DNA of 64,000 nucleotides from Morella rubra. Taxonomy: Eukaryota; Streptophyta; Magnoliopsida; Fagales; Myricaceae. Below, piece after piece: positions 1 through 11,921 of the stretch. Each line of letters starts with the position of its first letter. Within the stretch, counting starts at the first letter, position 1. Below the pieces are notes generated by a model, which was not told where the DNA came from, ran no database searches, and worked only from the letters and a program-made list of their open reading frames with translations. A program made the translations under genes and the position numbers. The stretch is from assembly GCA_003952965.2 (NCBI GenBank), contig CM025854.1, forward strand, positions 20,878,111-20,942,110, in the 5' to 3' direction.

Positions 1-1211
1 GAACCCAGGGACCAGATTTTGTGCTTGCCAATACCAGATGGCTTGGACGAGGACACCCCGCGTGACTTCTTTGCCATTGAGATGGCTATGGAGAACAACA
101 TGCCTGTTCATTTGGAACGCATAGTACATAAACTTGGTGAGGATGGCGGGGTTGCGTGTATGGTTGTTGATCTCTTGGCATCGTGGGCTATTGAGGTAGC
201 CGACCGGTGCAGGGTCCCTGCAGCTGGGTTCTGGCCTGCCATGCTTGCCACTTACCGGTTGATTGCAGCCATACCAGACATGGTCCGAACGGGTCTTATT
301 TCTGATACAGGTTTGTAATTTTCAACAGTGTCATTACTCATTAGCACATCTGTCACCTTCGATTCTTTGTTTTATTGGGGAAAATCCATTTATTAATGAA
401 GTTCTGCAACTTCCAGCAGTTTCGTTTGCTTTGGTTGTCACGCATGTACTTACAATATCAGTTGTGAAGTACGCGGATTAAACTTTTGAAGTCTAACTGT
501 CCAGAACCAAATTTTATGAAATCTGTGGGCCTTGTGAAAGGAAATTAAAGCATTTGTTTTTTTCTTGTTTCTTCTATTCTTTTACCAATTCTCTCTCTCT
601 CTGCATTTCTTTTTCTATTCGTTAGCAGTGGATATATCCTGTTACTGCTTTCTAGATTGATAGTTATTGACTACATATATCATCAGAAGTCGGCACCAAA
701 ACCAAAGTCGCTATGATCAGAAGATCAAACAGGGTACCACATGGGGAAATCTAGCCTGTTTCTGCATAAATCCAAAATTAACATGCTTCGTAAACTTTAA
801 TAAGAGGTTGACCACGAGCAGGATAGGAACAAAATCTGAGGACGGTGATTCTGGCATGTGAACAGATACGCCCCCCCAACCTCCCCCTACTCTGGCCAGG
901 CGGCTGAATTCCTGCTAATACAAAACCTCACCACAATTACGCTGCCTTCTGTTTAAGAGCCTGACGTCTTTTTTTCTTTTTGCTTCTCAGGAGAGTTTAC
1001 ATATTTCCTTGGGTAGACTAGTTTTGAAAAGAAACAAATAATAGTGCCTTTGGATTAAATAATTTGCCTAATTATGACCTAGTACATGGACTTTCTTCCA
1101 TTTTAACCTCCAATTTTTTTTTTTTTTTTTGTACAGCGAAGCAGCTGATAGTATACTTAAAAAAAAATCATTATGCATTATATTCCCGGTTTCTGCTGAA
1201 TTATATTATAT

Positions 1212-1259
<48 letters not shown>

Positions 1260-2262
1260 GTTTGTTGGTCAATATAGACGTGTCCCCTTGTGGAGAACAT
1301 CCTCACATCATTTTTCTCATTTTAATATTTTGACAGGAATTCCCCAGCATCTGGGTACAGTTTGCCTGCCTGATCAACCAGTGCTATCTACAGAAGATGC
1401 TCCATGGTTGATTGGAAGTCTCGCAGCAAGAAAAGGAAGATTCAAATTTTGGACTAGAGCCTTAGACCGATCAAGGTCTCTCCGATGGCTCCTGGTGAAT
1501 TCCTTTCCTGATGAACTCGTTGATGGAAAACAATTTCAGTCGGTCAAGAGCTCCCAAGATTATCCTCTTTTCTTCCCTGTGGGACCTTTGAGCAAGCACG
1601 CAATCACCAGGAATCCCAGCTTCTGGGAAGAAGATAAGAGTTGCTTAGATTGGCTGGACAAGCAGAAGCATAACTCGGTTGTTTACATCTCATTTGGAAG
1701 CTGGGTTAGCCCTATTGGAGAAGCCAAGGTGAAAAATATAGCCCTGGCTTTAGAGGAATCAGGGCGGCCATTCATATGGGTGCTGGGGTCGGCCTGGCGC
1801 GAAGGGTTACCGGTTGGGTATTTGGAGAGGGTGGCCATGCAGGGCAAAGTGGTTTCGTGGGCTCCTCAGATGGACGTCCTGCAACACAAGGCTGTGGAGT
1901 GCTACCTCACACATTGCGGGTGGAATTCAACAATGGAGGCCATACAATGCCAAAAGCGCCTTCTGTGCTATCCAGTGGCAGGGGACCAGTTCATAAACAA
2001 CAAATACATCACTGAGGTGTGGAGAATCGGGGTGAAACTCAATGGTTTTGGACAGAAAGATGTCGAAGAAGGGTTGAGAAGAGTGATGGAGGACAGGGAG
2101 ATGAAGAACAGGTTAGGAAGTCTCCACGAGAGAACAATGGGGGAGATTGCTCATTCAAGAGTAATGTCTAATCTAACGGCCTTCATTGATGATCTCAAGA
2201 AAACAACAACACATCGTGAGGCTCCCTTTAAATTTGTTCATGATTTTAAATTCTTAGTTTAA
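1..2262 (+). CDS. UDP-glycosyltransferase, UGT82A-like (5' truncated by window)
   Basis: Family-1 glycosyltransferase that moves a sugar from a UDP-sugar to a small acceptor, normally in the cytosol. Two exons are visible: 1-310 (frame 1, continuing off the window) and 1337-2262, joined by a 1026-bp GT-AG intron in phase 1. The joined part gives 411 residues, so roughly 50 N-terminal residues with the catalytic His are missing. The 44-residue PSPG box lies at 1858-1989, from WAPQ through HCGWNS to AGDQ. The final Gln is typical of glucosyl donors. The single intron and the wording of the PSPG box (THCGWNSTMEAIQ, CYPVAGDQF) resemble Arabidopsis UGT82A1 as I know it. The acceptor is unknown. 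Reading starts of ORFs inside the intron are artefacts. Stop TAA is at 2260-2262, and an AATAAA-like signal follows near 2337. Confidence 0.9.
1203..1256. repeat. (TA)n microsatellite in UGT intron
   Basis: A run of TATTA units passes into a long uninterrupted TA dinucleotide tract inside the UGT intron. Likely length-polymorphic. Confidence 0.95.
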
Positions 2263-2374
2263 ATCGGCAACTTTCTTGCAAAATAGCACCATCGCTGGGA
2301 CGCGATTACTCAGTTAAATAGTTTTCCATCTTAAAATTAATAAAATGTTTACACGGAATCAAGGGAATATATTT

Positions 2375-2925
2375 TTCACCCGAAACTAAGAACCGAACCA
2401 AGGGGTCTTTGGTTCACCCAACCGACAGCTAAACTGTCAGTTGGGAGAACCGAACGGGTTGACCAAATTTTGTGGTTGGCCCGGTTCGGTTGGTGAGAGG
2501 CTCTATATAACTTGCGTGAGAGAGAGAGAGAGAGAGAGAGAAGACGCTGGCGGCGGAGGTGGCTGGTGAGGCCATGAGCGACGTGAAGGGGGAGCTAGGG
2601 TTTTCAGCAATGTGTGAAGGGGGGAGGGGTCGTGAAGGGGAGGGGAGGGGAAATAATTCAAAGTGTGTGTTGGGGGGTGGGGGGGAGTTTGAGACGGATG
2701 CACCCCACTAATAATAAAAAAAAGAGGCAAAATTATCTTGGGGCTCTCAATTCGGTGCCTTGGGCCCCCAAAACCTTGGGTCAAACCGAGGCCCTCGGTT
2801 CTAGGGTTTTTTGGCTTGACAGCCGAATTGGGCTTCCCAGAACAGGCTTGGCCCAGTCGGCTTTTGCAAGTTTGAGTCAACCAGGTTGATTTCGGCCCAA
2901 ACCTATTTGGGTCAACCAGGTTGAT
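2375..2925. mobile_element. Decayed non-autonomous hAT-like element, copy 1
   Basis: This stretch aligns by eye, in inverted orientation, with the better preserved element at 28060-28967. Shared blocks include the segment around 2757-2810 (GCCTTGGGCCCCCAAAACC, then CCGAGGCCCTCGGTTCT) and a 5' block with CAGTTGGGAGAACCG near 2437. Both copies are rich in CCGAACCGG-like motifs and carry a GA/CT microsatellite in the middle (2517-2542 here). The terminal repeats and target duplication are not recognisable, so the ends are approximate. It has no coding capacity; ORFs across it are composition artefacts. Confidence 0.65.
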
Positions 2926-2935
2926 TTCAGTTCTA

Positions 2936-3257
2936 GTAGGTTTTGTAATTTACATCATAAACTACTACTTTTGAAGTATTGCACTCTCTAACTATTAATT
3001 TTAGATATTTTGAAAAATTTGTCAATTTTTTAAATACTTTACATCCTTCAATTATTAATGTCAGACACTTTGCACCCTCTGTCTGACAATAATACCACTG
3101 AGAATTTGATGAATTAATAACAATATCTTCAATATATGCAAATGTGAGTCAATGACATTATTGTCATTTTACTATAGAAGTTTGACTGCGAAGTGTTTAA
3201 GTAGGTGCAATGTCTCAAAAGTAACAGATTATAGTATAAAAATGCAAAACCTACGGT
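2936..3257. mobile_element. Foldback MITE with terminal inverted repeats
   Basis: The left end (GTAGGTTTTGTAATTTACAT...) and the reverse complement of the right end (GTAGGTTTTGCATTTTTATA...) match over about 48 bp, both reaching a TACTTTTGA...TTGCAC block. The interior is AT-rich with no ORF. No clear target duplication was found. It abuts the right end of the hAT-like relic, suggesting nested or adjacent insertion. Confidence 0.65.
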
Positions 3258-3259
3258 AG

Positions 3260-5030
3260 TTTATGGATGGAAAATTTTTTTTTTTCCTATAATCAACTTG
3301 AGTTATCATGGAAAAAGTTGGTGGAATTTTTTTATTTTATTTTCGCTGAATATAAAATTATAGGCATACTTATGTACACGTATTTATATACATTTTATGA
3401 TATATTCTATTCCCATAGCGATTAGTTGAATAATGATCTATATAGTTGACCGCATATCAATGAAAGGAATCACAAATTTATTAGATAAGAATTAAGAAAT
3501 GAAGATGCATAGTTATATGTTGGGATGTCAATTCTTTCGGGTGTAACTGACAAGTCAAACCTGAGAAATTCAAAGGCACCCCTGAAATATTTTTAATTAG
3601 AATTTCCAAAATATTTATTTTGAAATGGGTAGGTGCTTGCCGATTGCGAAACTCTTTCAGGCGTTATTTATTAATTCAAATACTGCCTCGCTTCCAATTT
3701 TACCCCCCGGCGGCAGAACATAGAAACACAGCCCCTACTAGGAGATAGCCCACGGGCCTATTGCAGGACTGAAGCTCTCTGGGCTTGGAAGAGGCCTGAA
3801 CCCTTAACTAGGCCTTTTTTTTTTGTTTTTTTTTTAAATCTATAGTTTCCATATGGACCATGCAATGACAGGAGTTGAATCTGAGACCAGACTTTTTCCA
3901 ACGGAAGAATATGTCAATTCAGCCAAAGGCCCAAAGGCCCGTTGACTCTGACCACGTTCTTTGTCCCATAGCATTGTTGATTACTGGAGTTTTGTTTTTC
4001 TCTTTTTCATATGTAGAAAAATAAAGTGTTTGTGTGTTATTCAAAGTCTATATGGATCACATTGAATCACGAAGCTTGGAGTCTTATCAAATCTTTGCAA
4101 TTTATATTTTTAAACATTTTTTAAGTTTGTCTTGATTGCCAGTTATTATCGAATTTATCATTTTGTGAACATAAATAATTTGCTCTTAAAAAATGATAAC
4201 TCAATAATTGAAAGGATAAACTTCTATTCTTGAACGAATTGTATAAAGTAGGTGTCAAATCCTACTGCTTGTAAGTAAGTGTTTGATTTAAATAATATTT
4301 GAGCGTGTAGTCGATTAAAGTGTGAAATTTATCAATATACTCTCAACTTAATTCGTACGTTTCCAATTGAATCAATGTATAATAGATTTATCTTTTTACC
4401 AATCGAGCGAAATAATTGATATTTTATAAGATCATGATCTAGTAGTTCACGTCATTGGTAGTTCAATTTTGATACCATTTTGTTTCAACCTATGGTGGGT
4501 GTAATTGCATGCGTTTGCACTTCCCAAAAGTCTTCTAGAGATCATAGAGCACTAGACGAAGCCACTTTGGCTTTGGACAAAGGTGGCGAACGTATCTAGA
4601 AGGAGTCTGTAACTTTCTTTGTCAGACCATCATTAGAAATATATGTTCTTAACATGTGGGGTTGGTGCAACATGGCAAAATCTAGATGATAAATATTAAT
4701 CTTAATGATGAATTGGTAATTTTCCTACTCTTTTCTTAGGAGGAGGTTTAGGAGGGAGATTCTTCTCTATTTATTTTTGTTATTTTCTTTATATGCTAAG
4801 TATTAATATTTTATTTATTTATCTGTTTATTTTGGATAAGCGACAAGTATTATTATTTATTTTTCAAAAAATTGTACATACTTTTCCTGTTCTCCCGGTC
4901 GGTGAACTATTGGCTTACGTTAGCGTAGGCCACGCGGTGTAAGAAAGTTCCCGGCGCTCATGTGCGAAGAAGGTTTCTTGTCGGGGATTAAGCATTCGTC
5001 CAAGCGTTAGCCGTAACTATCATCCTTTGG
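3260..5030. other. Spacer between UGT and OTU genes
   Basis: AT-rich intergenic DNA. Apart from the SINE-like relic at 3812-3945 I see no coding exon, RNA gene or clear repeat. The last 150 bp are less AT-rich and form the OTU promoter region. Confidence 0.6.
3812..3945 (-). mobile_element. Possible tRNA-derived SINE relic
   Basis: On the minus strand a box-A-like TGGCTGAATTG is followed about 45 nt later by a box-B-like GATTCAACTCC, and the unit ends in an A-rich tail (the T-rich run at 3817-3836 on the plus strand). This is SINE architecture, but the body is short and there is no convincing target duplication. Confidence 0.35.
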
Positions 5031-5032
5031 GA

Positions 5033-5042
5033 TTATAAAAGG
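5033..5042 (+). promoter_or_regulatory. TATA box of OTU gene
   Basis: TTATAAAAGG lies about 30 bp before a purine-rich stretch where transcription could begin. The first coding exon is preceded by a TTTCAG acceptor at 5982-5987, so the leader is probably split by an intron of about 0.85 kb. A possible leader donor is the CAG|GTGTGAG near 5130. Confidence 0.5.
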
Positions 5043-5997
5043 TCTGCCCAAAGGGGGAAAAAAGGGACAAAAGGAAAGAAAATAAAGAGGGAAACATTCG
5101 GCTCTTCTTCTCCATTTCACATCTGGGTAACAGGTGTGAGTGTTTATTTCGATTAAGGTGTACGTTATTATTGTACTGCATAGCCGGTGTAATTGCATTT
5201 CTTTGGAGTTTCTTGATCCTCTGTTTGCTTGCTCACGAAACGGAAGAAGAAGATAAAAAATAGCTGAATCTTGTGTCTGCAATTTCGTGATGGATATTTG
5301 CGAATTGGAAAACTCAGCTATAAGCTTGGTTCTATGACGCATAGCCGGAAGCATAAAGTTTCGAGGAATATATTGTTTTTGCTATTCTTTGGTTGGCTTA
5401 GTTCCAATTTTACGTCTGGGTATTTTTTTTATTTGCTTATTTGAGTTTGTTTTTTCAATATTGTCTTGGGGTCCTTGATTGGTTCCGAGTCCGTTATTCT
5501 TCCTCAAAATTGCCTTTCCTTCGTGGTAATACTCTGTTTAGAGGCGGAGAAAGTAAGGGGAAAGATGATGAGTCTATAGTTTGAGCCCCATTTGGGGAAT
5601 CATAACAATGGAACAGGAAGTAAAATTCGTCTAGCGTCTCTCTTCAGCTTTCTGTTCTTTCGTTGTACCGACCTGAGGAAAGAATCTATGAAGAACAGAA
5701 AGTAACTCGATTTTGGGTATCCGTGTTTTTCTCTTTTAACTTCCGCGGCTTTTAGCATATGGGTTTTCCTGATTCGTTTCGATAAGGATACGGGCTTCTG
5801 AGCCGGGTTCTTTTTACATATGTGTCAATACGCGCGTAATGGTTTATTATACTTCCTATGGTTTATTTCTGAGTGTTCAAATCTAGAATCTGTTCGTGGG
5901 CGTGTACAAAACAGAAAGGGGGTTCTCTATACATGACGTTATTCTATTTTGCCATGTTTTGTAGGCTGGTTTACTTATCTGTTTCAGTTGAGGTAGT

Positions 5998-8900
5998 ATG
6001 AATGAAAGCCACAGCAATGCAAGCTCAAGCTCAAGCTCAAGTTTGAATAGCAGCTTCCAGGATACAGAGGATGACCAAACCATTGCAAGCATCTTAGCAG
6101 CAGACGAAAATTCAAAACTTGATGGCAGGCTTGGGAGGAGGCTCTCCCATTTAGATTCCATCCCGGTATGTCCCTCATTATAAGTAGGAAGCCAATCAGT
6201 CAAATTTGGTGTGTCTGTGACGAATATATGCATATAGAAGTTACTCTTTGCCAACGTGGTCTTGTTGCCTCGTCCTTTTATCCTGAAGTTCGTGAGACTT
6301 CATGTTGAAGTTTCATTGTCACGAGCTTCATTGCTTGCAAATCCTCGCTTTAGGAGCGACTATAAATGAAAGGGAGAGAAAATGTACCAGATATACAACA
6401 GTCACGGTTAAATTATTCCATACTGGTTCCTGTACTTGCAGTACGGCATCTTCATGATGACTTGATCATTATGAGTTATGAACACAGTTCTGCTCTTCCC
6501 TTCTCTGTGCATCTTAGAATAGACAAAAGTACTGTTCCTATGCTATTGTTTCCATGGTATGAGCTTCATCCACTTATAATCATTGGATTGAATTTTAGTT
6601 TATGAGTTTTTTGTGTGTGTGGTTATGTAGGTGACATTGCTTACTATACAAAGTGTCAATCTTCCTAAAATTATTGCAAAGTTCTCCCTGAGTTTTATTT
6701 TACATCCCTGTTAAGTTTTAGAATGAATGCACGATGGTACATGTGTCTCTTCCTTCTATATTTACCTCTTGGGCTAGTTTTTGGCTGAGAAGGACAAAAG
6801 TAGTCTTTTATTGTTTTACTTCCTCACTATCATTGTGAAATTACCTGGCTATACTAAGTTATCTAAATACTTAATGATGGACTGTGTTGGCAGCATACTC
6901 CGAAGGTTAATGGGGAGATTCCTGATGTAAATGATGCTACCTTAGACCATGGGCGGCTGTCTGAAAGGTTCTCACTCTGTCAGGAGCTCTCTATTCAATT
7001 TCTTGTTATTGCCAACCTGCTAACTTACTACTTTTTCCAAAATTTAAATGGATATAAAAAGGTGAATTTAATCCTGTAGTCAATGGTTTAATATTGCCTC
7101 TCACTCATAATAAATGGGCCCAAAATGCGAGACATTTTAACTGATGATGGTCAAAGAGGGGGAGTTAGGTGCTCTGGCCTTTTATGCCCTAGTATTTTCT
7201 CCTGTGCTTGTACTGTTGTATCTCTTTGTGTTTATAATGATCTTGATTTTCATAGGTTGGCCACATATGGGTTAGCTGAACTACAAATGGAGGGTGATGG
7301 GAATTGCCAGGTTTAATGAGTTACTGTTAATTTCTTTTTCTATCTACTTATTCTTCCCCTTTCTTTGGCTCTAGATTTTTCATCTTGATATTGGTTCAAA
7401 ATATTTGACAGTTTCGAGCTTTAGCGGATCAGTTGTTTCGCAGTCCAGACTATCACAAGCATGTAAGAAAGCAGGTCATCAAGCAGGTATTGGTGGCAAA
7501 ACTTCAGTGACGCCTTCACTTCTCTTGCTAATGTTAAACATTAAAATAATAATAATTTTTTTTTAAGGCAGGCGAGGAGGTGGGGGTGGGAGGAGAGGGG
7601 CTGGGTGCTCTGACTTAGTTTGTGTTGGAACTGATCAGTGCTAGGATCGGAGCATAACTTGCAGCCCCTAAACCAAAAAGTTTTAGAATGTGTATTAGAG
7701 GAGGTCTAACGGGTCAGCAAGAATCACTTTTCAAACCTTACAAAAACCGAACCTCAATCCAGCCTTTCGGAACTTACATTTCCTAACCAAAGCTTGACCC
7801 AACCCAGGGGAACCCGATTAATTTTTGTTGGGTTTGGTTTTGCTCCCTCTACCAGATTGGAGGCTCGGGGAACTACCCTCTCCTAGTCAGACTAGTGCTC
7901 CTGCATCAATCTCCCTATTATTTCATCTTTGTAAACCAGATGATGATTCTATCACATGTCGAAACACCAACAAAATCCTAGTTCAGCATTACCCACCTCC
8001 CTCCGAATTGATAATCTGCTCGACTACCATTGCACATTCTAAATAAGAACATTGAGCCCCCAATGTCGATAATATCCAACACTATCTGATAAGCATATTA
8101 ACAGTCATAGATCATAATCGAAGCTCATCCGCCTCCTGATTCTTGCAGTTTCGCTGGCTGTCTGTCAGAAATGGCCCATATCTACGCACTTTTCTCTAAA
8201 AAATGTTGTCGATATAGGATGAAGATGAGATTTATATAATATAAAGAAAAGCGACACCATGTTTACAGGGTCAATCTTAGTAGTGATATTTTGGGAAATC
8301 TATTGTTTTCTTGTGGCTTGCTTTTTTCAATGTTCTCCTGGTCTATATCCTTGTTTGAGCAATCTTAACCTAAAACGAGTATCTTATGATTTCCTATTTT
8401 CAATCAAACTTTTTCTTTTTTGCTACACTGCCAAAATTGGTGCAATATATATTTTTGTTTGTTTGTGAAAATGCAAATGGTGAACAATTTGGAGACTGGA
8501 AATAGGCGTAGGTACCTGAGAGGAAGGTACTTTCTGATGGGTTATGTGACTTCCTCACCCACTTTCCCTTTTTTTTTTTTTTTTTCTACTCAGCTAAAGC
8601 ATTCCAGAAAATTGTATGAAGGTTATGTCCCAATGGAGTACAGAAGCTACCTAAAGAAGATGAAGAAGTAAGACATCTGCAGTGATTCCTGTTGAATTTT
8701 TTTGCATAATTAGAGAGCATTCTGTCATCACTTTCAGTGAAGAAATTTTATTTTTGTATAACTGTTTGTATCCTACTAGATCAGGGGAGTGGGGAGATCA
8801 TATTACTTTACAAGCAGCTGCGGACCGGGTAAGACCAATCTGTCAATCCTGCCCTTTTAAGGAAGAGAGTTTCTGTTATGCTTTCTTGTTCTTCTCATGG

Positions 8901-10178
8901 TTTATTATTTGTTTTTGTTCTGTATTTTGGCGCATTTGATGTTTTCTTATGGGTTATATTACCTTGCTCTTCTTATCATTTAGTAATCTTTCTGACGACT
9001 GGATTCTCATTTATCATGAATTTTTCTCTAGTTTGGTGCCAAAATTTGTTTAGTCACCTCCTTTCGAGAGACTTGTTATATTGAGATCATCCCCAAAGAC
9101 AAGAATCCTACTAGAGGTAAATATATGTAACCTATTTTTATTTGTTAAACTTCTTATGTTCATTTTGAGCAACAGTTTTTCATTGTTTTCCAATAGCAAT
9201 CTTATTTCTTGTGTTGTTTACCATTCGACAGAGATGTTTGTAGAATGAGTGTTATCAGAGTCTTACCATGTATAGGCCTTTTGCAGTAAATTTTCTTGTC
9301 ATCACTGGTGACATGACCCAATTTTTGTAAGCAAAGGAATGCTTGAATGTCAAAACTCGAAACTCAAAAGATGATCCTCCAAACAGCAGTTCAAACACAT
9401 AATAGGGACTAGATTGGAGGATCTTACAAAAATCAGATCCCCATATTATTCAGTTGCTCGAAGTTGGTTTAGGTTAGTTTCTGTGATTATTATTTGTCTG
9501 GGAGACCAGGCAGCCAACAATCAATTCACCCGGGAATTGAGGCAGTACAGTCTTGACAAATTGGAAACCTCAAAATTGTTACTAAATTGCCTTAATAATC
9601 CACGTATCTTATGGTAGTGACCAAAAGATATGTTATGCAGGGCAGACTTGTCTCATAAAACAACTAATACATCTATATGTTCCCGTGTTACATCAAGTAA
9701 AAGTTGTTATTAGCTGCTATGCTTTTACCATGCAGCTCATTGTTTTCATTTGGGTCGACTTTACGAGTGAAGAGAGTTTTGTTTAGCTATTTTTTTTTTA
9801 ACAAGATGAGTCCTTAGAATGAATCCGTTTGTCAAACAATCAAATCCAAGGTTTTTCCAGGTCAAAATATACATATTCATGGATTTCTTTCAAGAATGTC
9901 AATTTCTTCAAGGAAAATGTGGTTTGTTGTATTTCATTTTGATTAAGACCAACTGACTGTCCTTTTGTGTTTCTAGAGATATGGATGAGCTTTTGGAGCG
10001 AAGTGCATTATAATTCATTGTACGGAAGTGGAGGTGATGCGTCCAACCATTAACTCGCATTGCTGTTTACATTTTCCCTCTCTCTCAGCCTAATATTGGA
10101 GAGTGTCACAAATAAGCCTTTCATATTTTTGCAGATGTTCCCAGCAAGGTGGCCAGAAAAAAACATTGGCTTTTCTAG
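5998..10178 (+). CDS. OTU-domain deubiquitinating cysteine protease
   Basis: Predicted to remove ubiquitin from conjugates. Nine coding exons: 5998-6165, 6894-6967, 7256-7310, 7412-7486, 8594-8667, 8780-8828, 9032-9116, 9977-10033, 10135-10178; all phases agree and introns are GT-AG. The product has 226 residues. A serine-rich N-terminal tail is followed by the OTU fold: DGNC with predicted catalytic Asp95 and Cys98 at the end of exon 3, and the general base His204 in WSEVHYNSLY. The C-terminus is KKHWLF. Size and C-terminus fit the small plant OTU group (Arabidopsis OTU9/OTU11/OTU12 type); I cannot choose among these. The start is the first ATG after the leader-intron acceptor. The last exon is easily missed because its correct frame holds only 14 residues. 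Confidence 0.9.
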
Positions 10179-11040
10179 AGTTGGAACATCATGTGGCCAA
10201 AATGATACAATCCCAGTTTCTGTCTACTCTGCAATACTACCGGCCACTGTTCACTCAATAGAGATGTTACCTGATGTCATTGCGCATGACCCTCGGATTT
10301 TACCTTTGTGTTTTAACGTATGCAGATATCAGACTGTTGCTTTTTGTATATAAGATTTGCATGGTAATTTGACCCCTCAGCTTTTCAGTTGTAACTATAC
10401 TAGATAGGTGGATGGCCAAGGGAAGTCTGCTATGAAAACTGCATTACAAACTCTGTAATGTAACGAACAGAAAAAAGGACAAAATTTGTATTTAGTGGAC
10501 TACGAGACCGTGGTGGATCTTTTATTTTCTTTGAGAACTTGTACCCTTTCCACTTTAATTTGTGTTTCATTCAAGTAATGCAAGGGGTGGGAGATCAATA
10601 AGGACAATGGGGAAGGTACGCATGCATTCCCTCGAGATGGGTTGAGCATAGTCTGAAGTTAGCTCTACCAATGAATTTCATTTTGCATTGTCTTTCATGG
10701 AAACTTGAATCCATGATTTCCCATTATCAAACCTTTGGCCCAAGTCTACCCCCTCCTAGGAGTTCCATATTTTTTTTCCTTCTCTTAGGGTTTCCTGAAA
10801 TATAACTAAGTTTACAAAATTTTATCACCCTTGCAGTCCAAGAAGCAAGCAACCTTTGCATGCAACTTGGAAATAGAAATTCAACAAACGCTAGATCAGC
10901 TTCCTTTTAACTTTTATGGGGGCAACGTCATGGAGAGTCTCAGCAATTCTCTATATATAATATCAGCTAATTCTTTTTAATTTCCTCCTCTCCTCTAAAA
11001 TACTGTTCTTTCTGGCTTAGGTTAATTCTCTCCTATATGA
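10179..11040. other. OTU 3' region and spacer
   Basis: Probable OTU 3' untranslated sequence, then spacer. From about 10687 (CATTGTCTTTCATGGAAAC) the DNA matches 13420 onward, marking the left edge of the duplicated DUF26 unit. No gene seen. Confidence 0.5.
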
Positions 11041-11051
11041 AACTGCTAGCT

Positions 11052-11510
11052 TCCACAGGATTCATTATTGGTTCGAAGGGTACAACACGTATATAGCAGA
11101 CTTACACATGGGTTTGCCCTTTGAGAAATCTTTGTTTCGACTGCAGATTACCAAAACTCTCTTGGTAAGGCAAGCAATCAAATTTCCAGATGGTAATTCC
11201 CATACGATAAAAGCCGTGCAGGTATATGGTAGGCGGGTATCGAATCTCGCAACTCTAAAAATGCAAGTGACCCCGGCCATCTCGTTTAGTCAAAGAGGAA
11301 CGACTGTGTTGAATTTACCCCCACAACATTAATTTCCAAGTCCCAGAAAATTTGCTTGGGAGTACTTGAAAGTTTGCGCTTGAGCTAGCAGGATCGGCAA
11401 ACTTTTATGAGGGTCTTTCAGGGGTTCATTGTACCAGAAGCGTCTTTTAGCTCTTCTTTTTTCTTCTATGTCATCTCAAAAGTCATGGGGTTCAGATCGC
11501 CTGTAAATTA
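11052..11510 (+). pseudogene. DUF26 secretory protein relic 1
   Basis: Short blocks match the intact genes at 11922 and 15630: CTTCCACAGGATTCA with GGTTCGAAGGGT, then CCCCGGCCATCTCGTTTAGTCA, then GAGCTAGCAGGATCGGCAAAC and GTACCAGAAGCGTC. They occur in gene order but are separated by deletions and frameshifts and all cysteine motifs are lost. It is a dead remnant of the same family, not a functional gene. Confidence 0.7.
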
Positions 11511-11838
11511 TATTTATATATATTGGTGTTGGCCGCCGGCCGGTGGAACTGACGAGTATCAACACTAGTGTAGCTATTTTTGAGCTACGACTATCCCTTC
11601 GTAATATGAAAGAATACTCATCATCAAGAGCCAAAAACGTCAAATTACTCCTCTGCTCTTTGCAAGGGCCAACTGATCAGCAAAAGTCCTCTCTTTTAGG
11701 CTTTTAGCTGCGTACTTTGTAGTGAGAATCTCATAGGTAGAAATATTTTTGCTTTTGAGAAAAATTGGAAAACATGTTGGGAAAAACATAAAAACATATC
11801 TGGAAACTCTCCGAGTAGCTAACACTATAATCCGTCAC

Positions 11839-11847
11839 CATATATAC
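11839..11847 (+). promoter_or_regulatory. TATA box of DUF26 gene 1
   Basis: CATATATAC lies about 80 bp before the ATG; the same CCATATATACCCAAGCATAA block is conserved before gene 2. Confidence 0.6.
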
Positions 11848-11921
11848 CCAAGCATAAACCCACTACGTCTACCAGTGTTACCATTAGTAATTACAAGATC
11901 CAATTACCCTGAGATTCAGCA

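Noticed and set aside
1064..1333. Open frame upstream of UGT exon 2, extended to 1129 in the exon frame
   Set aside because: It is intron sequence with a TA microsatellite; the exon starts at the AG at 1335-1336.
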